64,000 bases of DNA from Tubulanus polymorphus (Eukaryota > Nemertea > Palaeonemertea > Tubulaniformes > Tubulanidae). Location of the stretch: the NCBI RefSeq assembly GCF_964204645.1, contig NC_134034.1:4498072-4562071 (forward strand). Reading direction: 5' to 3'. The position numbers and the translations under genes were made by a program. A model generated the notes under the pieces. It made no database searches and was not told where the DNA came from. It was given only the letters and a program-made list of their open reading frames with translations. Shown in pieces: positions 56,374 to 64,000 of the stretch (the first letter of the stretch is position 1; each line of letters starts with the position of its first letter).

Positions 56374-57027
56374 ATGGAACCAGAACAACCACAAATTATC
56401 AATTTTACAAATAACGCTGGTGCTATAAACATATACTACAAAAAGTGTTCTAAGTGTGAATTAGATAAATTAGCTTTAACAGAATTTAGTAAGCGTAAGA
56501 TTAGCAAAGATTGTTTTCAATATTGCTGTAAAACTTGTACTAAACTATATACCAAACAATATCGAGAAGATAATAGAGAAGCTTATAATGATTATATGAC
56601 AGAATATATGAGAGAAAGATATCAAACAGATCTTAATTTTAGATTGAAACAATGCTTAAGATCTAGATTAACACAATTATTCAACAAAGAAACACATTCA
56701 GAAACACTATCTAATTTATTGGGTTGTTCAGATGAATTTTTCATTTCATGGATAATATATCAATTCGATGATAAAATGAATATAGATAATTATGGTGAAT
56801 ACTTTCATATTGATCATGTGTTACCAATATCTAAATTTAACATGAATGATGAATACAATAAAAAACTTATTTGGGGTTGGAAAAATTTAAGGCCTTTAGA
56901 AAAGAAGGAAAACATAATTAAATCTAATAAACTAGATTTACAGTTATATTTAGATCAACTGGATAAAGCAAAGACATTTGTTGAATTATGGAATTCAACA
57001 CATAATGAAAAATACGTTGAATGTTAA
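56374..57027 (+). CDS. HNH endonuclease, 217 aa, intact
   Basis: Four Cys near the N-terminus (CSKCELDK ... CCKTC) form a probable zinc site, followed by YTKQYREDNREAYNDYM and a linker (FRLKQCLRSRLTQLF, LLGCSDEFFISWIIYQFD). The catalytic region is YFHIDHVLPISKF ... WKNLRPLEKKENIIKSNK: the His-Asp-His and Asn positions of an HNH/ββα-metal nuclease are present. Similar proteins occur in giant viruses, polinton-like viruses and Polintons. It is the longest unbroken gene in the element, with its own early-type promoter block. Whether it serves replication, recombination or self-propagation is unknown. Confidence 0.85.
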   Translation: MEPEQPQIINFTNNAGAINIYYKKCSKCELDKLALTEFSKRKISKDCFQYCCKTCTKLYTKQYREDNREAYNDYMTEYMRERYQTDLNFRLKQCLRSRLTQLFNKETHSETLSNLLGCSDEFFISWIIYQFDDKMNIDNYGEYFHIDHVLPISKFNMNDEYNKKLIWGWKNLRPLEKKENIIKSNKLDLQLYLDQLDKAKTFVELWNSTHNEKYVEC

Positions 57028-57912
57028 ACGCTTAGAAAACCGGTTACTCTCGATCTATGTCAAACCGCCTATATGTAATTGTATTAGGTTGTTTAAAAAA
57101 GCATCTGTCGCACGTTATATTCAGTTGAATAGGGTGTACCTCATTTGAATATTGATCGAATGTTCTATTTCAGTTGAAAAGGATTAATCAATAACATTAC
57201 AAAGGAACATCTGTTGCACCAGACAGTGTTTAGCTAGTGAATAACTGGCAGTTATAAACGCGCAGCGCATAAGCATAGGAACGTATAGGATATTCTCTCT
57301 ATAAACACAATTTTAGGAGTTTACAGTTATAAATTTAAGTACTGTTTTTGTTGTTATAAAGGCGTTGGGAAACGTTAACTCTTTCGCTTAAACATGTAAA
57401 ACTTATCCTGGTAAGATGCGCCACAAATGGTCATGTTTAAGTGTTGTAATTAATATTTTACAACTACAACTTCAAGTTAGTTTTATTCTACGTTAGATAT
57501 TTATCTTTTAGATAACAAAATGAAGGCCATTGAATCAAGAAAGTGAAGATAGATGGATGTGGAATCAGAAATAATGGATATTTCAACTCATGAGACTGTA
57601 GCAGTTTAGCCATATGTATAGGCTTTCAATGCATTACGTTTGCCGGAATTTCAATTGCGTCATTAATCTGTTGTTAATGACACACAGTGACAGATGTTGT
57701 ATTATACTTTATTGATTCCTGCATTCCACGCATAACTTACCGCTCGGCTGCCGAGCGGCTTGGAATGTGGAAATCGATAATGATTATAGAATAAAATATA
57801 TGTGTTTATGAAATAGAATTTCCACCAGTCGTTTCTTTGAATTTATTTTCAGTTTTAGGATTTATTATCGAGAATCCGAAATGACTTATCTGGACAGTTA
57901 ACAGATTAAATA
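57028..57912. other. Non-coding stretch, possibly a small insertion
   Basis: Base composition is less AT-rich than Polinton DNA. It contains a hairpin (CCGCTCGGCTGCCGAGCGG, 57741-57759). No gene is seen. It sits where a protease or another Polinton gene might have been. Confidence 0.45.
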
Positions 57913-58231
57913 GGCAAGAGAATTAGGTAAAAGATCTTCAGAATTAAAAAAAGCTAAGAAAAAGAAATTAACTGATATAAATGAATCACAGACTTTATCT
58001 GATATTGATTCAAGTAATAATCCATCTGATTCTTCTAATGCTGGAAGTAATTATAAATTATATATTACAATAGGATTAGTAACAGTTATTATATTATCCG
58101 GTGTAATATATAAATCAAAATTCAAATCTGATGATAAATATGATTCCAATGATAATAAACCTATCATACCAGAAAATAAGTCAAATCATAAAAGCATTGA
58201 AACTAAATCTAAATTATTATTAATGGATTAA
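57913..58231 (+). pseudogene. Polinton single-membrane-segment protein, start lost
   Basis: An open stretch without a start reads ARELGKRSSELKKAKKKK, then a Ser/Asp/Asn-rich linker, a membrane segment (LYITIGLVTVIILSGVIY) and a charged tail ending KLLLMD. A TAG lies immediately before the first codon in frame. The basic start followed by one membrane segment resembles the intact protein at 52,507. The gene lies directly upstream of the integrase. Confidence 0.5.
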
Positions 58232-58237
58232 AATAAG

Positions 58238-59346
58238 ATGAAAAAAGAACAATATTTAATAGTTATATAATAACCCAGAAAGTGAAGTATCATATTCTAA
58301 CGTTACAGAATTATGGGGTAAAATTAAATCTGATAAGGAAAATGGCGCCATACGGCACCCACATGGTGGTATAAAATATAGTGAATTGAAATCATGGTTA
58401 CAAAATCAACCAACATATCAAATCCACAAGAAAATGGATAAAACTTATTTAACAAGAAAAGTTATGGTTTCATATATCGATCAACAATGTCAAGCAGATT
58501 TAAATGACATGAAGAACTTAGAAGAATACAACAAAGGATATTTCTGGATACTGAATGTTATAGATATATTCAGTAGATACGCATGGTCAATTCCAATCAA
58601 AAATAAAACTGGAATAGAAGTAACAAATGCTTTTAAATCTATATTTAAAGAAGCTATTCCAGATAAGATACAATTTGATGAAGGTAAGGAATTCTATAAC
58701 AAACATTTTAAAAAACTATTATCTGATAACGATGTAGATTATTTTTCAACACACTCAGATAAAAAAGCATATATTATAGAAAGATTTAATAAAACATTGA
58801 AAACTAGAATGTGGAAATATTTTACTGCTAATGAAACATAAATATATCGATGTATTAGATGATTTAGTGAAAGGTTTTAATAATTCTAAACATAGTTCTA
58901 TAAATATGAAACCTATACAAGCTAGAAAAGAAGATAATTCGGAAATAGTTTGGAATAATTTATATGGCGCATTTGTTACACATGATTTTGGAGAACCTAA
59001 ATTTAAAATAGGACAACACGTAAGAATATCTAAATATAGAAAAACATTTTATAAAGGTTATACCCCTAATTTTACAAAAGAAATATTCAAGATTAAAAAG
59101 ATAATATTAACTAAACCTTTTGTTTATAAACTAGAAGATCTAAAAGATGAAGAAATATTAGGTTATTTCTATGAACAAGAATTATCACTTGTACCAAATC
59201 CAGACGAAATAGAATACAAAATAGAAAAAGTATTGAAAACAAAAACTCTTAAAGGAAAAAAGTATTCTTTGGTGAAATATAAAGGATATCATGATAAATT
59301 TAATGAATGGATTTTATCTAGTAAAATTAAAAGAATAAATGAATAA
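58238..59346 (+). pseudogene. Polinton integrase with chromodomain, broken
   Basis: A retroviral-type integrase that would insert the element. The N-terminal block (LYNNPESEVS ... KSWLQNQPTYQIHKK) leads to the catalytic core with QADLNDMKNL (first D, 58495), IQFDEGKEFYNKHF (second D, 58676) and AYIIERFNKTLKTRMW (E, 58777), near the D-35-E spacing. FKIGQHVRISKYRKTFYKGY is an SH3-like fold. A chromodomain ends it (YKIEKVLKTK, YSLVKYKGYHDKFNEWI). A frame change after the putative ATG (58238-58265) and another near 58,840 break it. The stop overlaps the ATPase start. Confidence 0.9.
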
Positions 59347-59949
59347 AGATTTATTTATATTTGAACCGGATAATATGTTAGTTACTAGAGTAACCAATTG
59401 TGGTAAAACACATTTCATATTAGATTTGTTAGAAACTATTTATAAGAATCATTTTGATAATATAATATTATTCTGTCCTACTTATGAAATGAATAAAACA
59501 TATAATAGAGATTTAGTTAAGATAAAAAAGTTTATTATATTCAATCCTAAAACAGTAAAAGAAAATTTAGATAATTGTATAAAATAGCAATTGATACTTA
59601 TAAAGGATCAAATACATTATTCATTATAGATGATTGCGCAAATTTACATGATTCAAAAGTTAGAGAAAGTGAGTTATGTTATCTAGCTTTCTCTGGGAGA
59701 CATTTTGGGATAACAACATGGGTTTTAAATCAAAAATATAATTCAATTGTTAAAGACTTTAGGGAGAATATAAGATTTCTAGTTTTATTTTATAACAAAG
59801 ATAAAAAATCTATGCAACAATGATTGGAAGAAAATCAAATTATACCCACTGAATTACATGATGAATATATGAATAAATTAAAGAATAATAAAGGTTCAAA
59901 ATTATTACTGAGATTACAATTTCCATATGAATATAAATTTATTAAATAA
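59339..59949 (+). pseudogene. FtsK/A32-type packaging ATPase, broken and Walker-A altered
   Basis: The Polinton genome-packaging ATPase would pump DNA into capsids. The Walker A region reads RVTNCGKTHFILDLL, where the family's first glycine is Arg. Walker B is intact (TLFIIDDCANLHD), followed by the family motif LAFSGRHFGITTWVLNQKY. The frame changes near 59,580, and TGA at 59821-59823 cuts off the last 40 codons (LPTE-like segment, LRLQFPYEYKF). The ATG overlaps the integrase stop by eight bases within AATAAATGAATAA. Confidence 0.85.
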
Positions 59950-59980
59950 AATTTATATATCTATTCTATAAGAGCTTACA

Positions 59981-60448
59981 CTTTTATATTGAATAATGTG
60001 TCAATTTAAATGTTATTCATGTATATGATTATTTTAAGAGTAATAGGGGTAATAGGCTTTCAGGTTAAAGGTTGAATGGTCGAGTTCATAAAAAACAAAT
60101 ATTAGAAGTAATTTAAAACTATAATATATTTTCATAACCGAGTGCATTTCAGTTGAATAATAGAATAATTATTATAATTAAAATATATTTGATTATATGA
60201 ATTTGTGTATTGTAAATAAATCAATTGGTCGCGGAGCGGAGCGGTAGCGAAGTGAAGCGACCAATTGATTTAATACAATATGCTTTTAAAATTTAAATTA
60301 TTGATATCTTAGAATAAATATTTAGTTATAATATAAAATGCACACGGTTATGAAAATATATTATAGTTTTAAATTACTTTTAATGTTTTGTTTTTTAATG
60401 AGCTCGACCCTTCGACCTTTGGCCTGAAAGCCCATTACCCCTATTACT
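59981..60448 (-). repeat. Right terminal inverted repeat of Polinton
   Basis: Inverse complement of the left repeat. The outer 410 bp (60039-60448) is again palindromic, with the terminal word at both edges and the same 15-bp stem around a GC-rich loop. The loop differs from the left one by about one base. Confidence 0.92.
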
Positions 60449-60454
60449 ATTGCT
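60449..60454 (+). other. Right target-site duplication of Polinton (ATTGCT)
   Basis: Exact repeat of 38504-38509. Confidence 0.92.
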
Positions 60455-62093
60455 TTTATTAAATGGCGTGTTTTATTCAGATGAGATGTTATATTCTATC
60501 TTGCATGATCAAGCTTTTATTTATTTTCTTTCTTCTGCTTACACCATCTGTTCAGATTTATCTCCCCAACTCCTTTCGTACTCTCTCTCTCTCATGTACT
60601 CTCTTTTGTGGGTTTCTAAACTTCGCGGAATGTCTGGATTCTACGGAATTCTCCGATTTTTGTCGGAATCCCCGGAATTTTTCCATAATTCCCGGATTCT
60701 TAGTAAAACCCGGAAAAGGTCTCGGATGGCGAGCGGGAAATTCAATTCAATATTATTTTGACGCAAATTTGGCGTAAAATGTATACAGCTGCGCTAAACA
60801 ATTTTGCCTTTCTCACGCATCTCGTTTTTTACCGTCGATCGATTTCCTTCAGTCATTTTAAATTCAACTTTATTGAGGTATGTATAGAATTGGACATCTA
60901 AATTTACAGAAAATCTTCATTACCGGCGTTGGCGCTTAAATGTCAATTATTATTAATGCTTCACGTCGATATGTCATGTAACTGTAAGCACTGTACGCCG
61001 GTCGTACGACGTAGAAGCTATACTAGTAGGGCAGGCCTAAGCTTACTTACAAGTTATATCAGGCATTCGTCCAGGGCCAGCTTCCTGAACTTTTTCACTA
61101 GCCGTAAATTTACAATATAAGTGCCGGGGTACATTTTATTATTTTTTACTCATTTGAACTAGACCTTCATTCATTTCGCAGGATGCAGGAGAGGCTATGC
61201 CTATAGATTAAGTCAGTAACCTGACTGTGGTTTAGTTTCACGATCGGATATTTTCACACACAACAGTCAAGAATGGGAAGGTCATTTTTGTATGCAATCT
61301 TCGTCAGCCAATTTGACTGACGAGTAATTTGCCTGTCATTTCATTGTCTCTTAAGATATCCGTCTAATTTTGTTGCAATCGACGCACTACAGATTCGTAG
61401 TTTGTCTGATACCTATAACACCTCACCTGACGATCTTAATCCGTGTGCAAATAGTGGCGCGCTTCCATCTAGGGACCGGTGTAGGGTAGTGGTAGCTGAG
61501 ACGAAACGCCGATAATAATGATGCCATAATTATTCAATTCAATCAGACTTTATTGCTTCGCATATTTTGGTTGTCTGAAGCTCCGACGCTTTCAGGCACA
61601 ACAATTCTGACAGAGACTGGAGTAGTCAACATATTCAATATCCAGAAAACATTTTAATACATTTGCAACAAAAATGAACGTAAATATAAATGACATTTAA
61701 TATCAATATGATTGTTATTATCAAACCACATACATTTTATTCAACTGGAATGCAAAAACGGTTATCAATTGTTTTCGATGCCAAAATTAATTGAGTGTGA
61801 AATCATTGCGCATTTCGAGTAACTAATTATGGTATAAACAGTAATGAGTCATTAATATGCATGCGATTCTTATCGAAATCGTCTTTTATTTACATGGAAT
61901 CTTGGAGGGTAATCAGACTGTTCCACTCAAGATGAAATAAACGCTTATTTAATCAGTCATCGCTTGTATTAAACTTCTACGAATATCTTATTTATTGTTG
62001 TAACGCTTTAAACGTTTGTGTACAGTTGAGCCATTTGGTAACACCTTGTATCGAAATTCCGGGAATGACCGATGGCAGCGAACTGGTATATTT
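60455..62093. other. Non-coding stretch right of the Polinton
   Basis: No gene supported. A TCGGAATCCCCGGAATTTTT-rich stretch lies at 60,640-60,720. Near 61,545-61,680 the minus strand reads like a LINE 3' end (ATAAAGTCTGATTGAATTG). Confidence 0.5.
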
Positions 62094-62993
62094 CTACATA
62101 AAGATAACAACGAATTTTCGGAAATCCACTTCGAAATTATCTTTTTGACCTGACCACTTCTGAAATTCTTCTTTCTCCGATACGGTTGATAAATACTTAT
62201 TATCGAGTGCGCGGCCAAACTCTCCAACCATACAGCTGTACCGTTCTACGGTCTTTTCCGTTAACATGCCATTTGCATCTTTCAGCGAGTCTAAAGATAG
62301 TATGTACATAAAAAAATGAACAAAGAAAAGAATGTTATTCCGATTTTAAATCGTAAAATAGGAAACTTACCTTTGAATTCGCGATTTAAGAATTCGTTAA
62401 CCAAATCCATCTCTAAGTTGTGTCCGTTTCCGCCTCGATAGTTTACTGTTCCGTTCCATATTACGTACATTTGCAAACGTTCAGTTAGACAACCATTTAG
62501 TCCTAGAATGATTAAGCAGTGAGAATATCGCGAGAATGACTGATAATAAAGATGTTATCAATCGAATTCGAGGTCCTCATTAAAATATGCCTGCCGTTAG
62601 ACGATGTCCTTATATCGCATATTTACTGTGATTTCTTATAAAAAAATCGCAGCATATCTGTCCTCCAAAATTGGCAGATGACAGGGCCATCATTCTCACG
62701 AATAGCGTCTCGCCTGGCATGTTCTTGCAGGCCCGTGAATATTACTCCGATCGAATTATTCAATTTAAAATCTTCAGCTTTCTTCTTTTTTAAGCTTTCG
62801 GCAGCTTTCTGAACAAAACCACGATCCATCTACAAATATCTAAATGCATTATTTTTTTCAATTTTTTACTTCAGAAACTTGCAATAGAAAAAAACTTTTA
62901 GAATACAAAAAGTGACATATAATACCTGGGATATCATCAGCTGATATGCCAACGCAACTAAAATGGAACCAGCTAGCTCTCGTGCAGTTTTCA
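62094..62993 (-). CDS. DUF6589-like spliced gene, C-terminal exons or remnant
   Basis: Minus-strand exons with canonical sites: 62993-62926 (KTARELAGSILVALAYQLM, donor GTATTA), about 62829-62643 (VQKAAESLKKKK, NNSIGVIFTGLQEHARRDAI, VICQFWRTDML), an exon ending 62371 (RLQMYVIWNGTVNYRGGNGH, NLEMDLVNEFLNREFK, donor GTAAGT) and 62290-62094 (KDANGMLTEKTVERYSCMVG). The WN-TVN-GG-GHN-LDL-E-LNR pattern is that of DUF6589, an uncharacterised family frequent in invertebrates and fungi and probably transposon-linked. Exons 1-2 and 3-4 join in phase. The exon 2-3 junction does not, and a T7 run near 62,640 could be a one-base slip, so the gene may be broken. Confidence 0.5.
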
Positions 62994-64000
62994 TTGTCGC
63001 ACCCGATCATCCTATTGGGGTGATAAATTTGTAGTTTGCATAGAGGGAGGGAAGCCAGAGTTCAGGGCAGTGGCTGAAGTTAGTAAACAACCTACGTTGA
63101 TGCTTACGTCGCACACAAGACACTGAATAGAAGATAGGTGAAAGTGACGTGAGTATCTGCGTAGGGTTGCTGGTTATAGCGGCAGCCTTGAGCTCTGGTA
63201 TGGCTAGGAAGTAAACAAGTAATAAACTCGTGACGTATAACATATGTAGAAGTATACGTCACGAGTAACATGAAATAAGATAAAAAGGGAGGGTCAGCAC
63301 AGTAAGGGGGAGAGAGATGCTAGAGTGGCGGAGAAGCCTAAAAATACGAGCTGTAGGAAGGAATAAGAATTGTGCGGGAAAATAAAGAAAGAACGTAGAC
63401 CCACGAGAAGAGTTGTTATTATTCCGGAGTCAGAGGGATATCACTTATCGGATTAATCGGAACCAACAACGACAACACGAGGGGAGAACGCAACGTGGCC
63501 CCCACAACAATTGGTTGAGAAACTCAACTCCACAACATTGTTGGAGAACCGAAGGCAACTCCACAACATTGGTGGAGAACAGTGGTGTATCCTGCACCTC
63601 TCGCTGCCAAGCGATCGTGTATATTTGGTGAGTGAACAGGGGTGAAGTAAAAGTGTAAGATGAACGTTACATTCCGTAACCGTTATAATTACATGAAATA
63701 CGGGCCGCTACCGCGGGTTAAGTTGAAATATTGCGGATAACTCGATCTGTGTATAAAAATCATTCCCGTCTGGATTTAATAGCTGTTTGTTTGTCTTATT
63801 CGAGAAATATGTAATCTTCATATCGTCAGATTCAGTTGAAATGAATTATAGAGCTTCCAGTGCGGAAAGAAGTTGTTTCTTTCCATATTTAGATTAATTG
63901 AATTATCCGATTTGGTGTGGCGTTTTCGTAAGATCGTGTTTTGGACACTACGTTTTATATGGCAGAAAATTGGATTCACTACTCCGAATTTAGATTCGTC
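62994..64000. other. Non-coding stretch with hairpin and short repeats
   Basis: A 13-bp inverted repeat (CTCGTGACGTATA at 63227-63239, TATACGTCACGAG at 63253-63265) lies here. The unit CAACTCCACAACATTG (T/G) TGGAGAAC repeats at about 63,520-63,585. A polyadenylation-like AATAAAG lies at 63,381. LTR-like features are possible but no boundaries could be fixed. No gene. Confidence 0.4.

Larger units (their letters stand above)
38510..60448 (+). mobile_element. Complete but decayed Polinton/Maverick, 21.9 kb
   Basis: The element starts AGTAATAGGGGTAAT and ends with the exact inverse complement. It is flanked by the 6-bp duplication ATTGCT and is far more AT-rich than its surroundings. It carries the Polinton core set: type B DNA polymerase, retroviral-like integrase with chromodomain, packaging ATPase, double-jelly-roll major capsid and penton-like minor capsid genes, plus HNH nuclease and small membrane proteins, all on one strand. 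A cysteine protease was not found. A 5.6-kb insertion (45.3-50.9 kb) lies within it. Most genes are broken, so this copy is inactive, although three small genes and the HNH gene are open. Confidence 0.95.

Noticed and set aside
41417-59823. UGA/UAA recoding in the Polinton
   Set aside because: Sense continues past several stops, but all three stop codons are involved and frameshifts occur in the same genes, so decay is simpler.
63007-63660. 5' LTR and primer-binding site of a Ty3/Gypsy element
   Set aside because: Polyadenylation word and short repeats are suggestive, but no matching LTR, clear ends or downstream gag were found.

Overview
The window looks like repeat-rich DNA from a marine invertebrate. 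The evidence is spliced genes with GT-AG introns, metazoan-type transposons (BEL/Pao, a Jockey-superfamily LINE, hAT, PIF/Harbinger, a CMC/EnSpm-like zinc-finger transposase, a Polinton) and no bacterial gene organisation. Frequent TAGGCCTA-like words hint at an echinoderm or hemichordate, but that is weak. Nothing is clearly an ordinary host gene; nearly every recognisable coding region is mobile or mobile-derived.

1-24 kb: a broken BEL/Pao element ending in a probable 3' LTR sits inside a broken LINE, which itself truncates a minus-strand copy of a zinc-finger CMC-like transposase. A Myb/SANT-like pseudogene follows, then a hAT element whose reading frame is broken by a 133-bp duplication. 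An apparently intact CMC-like transposase (16.9-19.6 kb) comes next, followed by a spliced gene of at least five exons with a ubiquitin-like PB1/CIDE-N-type fold (20.5-23.3 kb).

24-38.5 kb: an SGNH-hydrolase remnant, seven 68-bp hairpin repeats and a zinc-knuckle gag-like gene together look like parts of a tyrosine-recombinase (Ngaro/DIRS-like) retroelement. An intact PIF/Harbinger transposase follows on the minus strand, then a second copy of the LINE, a fragment of an unrelated LINE and a hammerhead-ribozyme-like motif.

38.5-60.45 kb: a complete but decayed Polinton/Maverick, 21.9 kb, flanked by a perfect 6-bp target-site duplication (ATTGCT). All genes lie on the plus strand: zinc-finger/protein-primed-type DNA polymerase B, a minor-capsid (penton)-like gene, small membrane proteins, a double-jelly-roll major capsid protein, a zinc-finger protein, an HNH nuclease, a chromodomain integrase and a packaging ATPase. 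Most are broken by stops and frameshifts, and a 5.6-kb insertion splits one of them. Two things go beyond a standard Polinton. First, there are two distinct, highly conserved start-codon modules. One (T6-8, about 9 nt, then ATG) precedes structural and membrane genes; the other (an A/T-rich block ending TAATAAATG or a close variant) precedes polymerase, HNH, zinc-finger and one small gene. This looks like a viral early/late programme. Second, each terminal repeat is itself a 410-bp palindrome around a GC-rich hairpin.

60.45-64 kb: mostly non-coding, with a minus-strand spliced DUF6589-like remnant at 62.1-63.0 kb.
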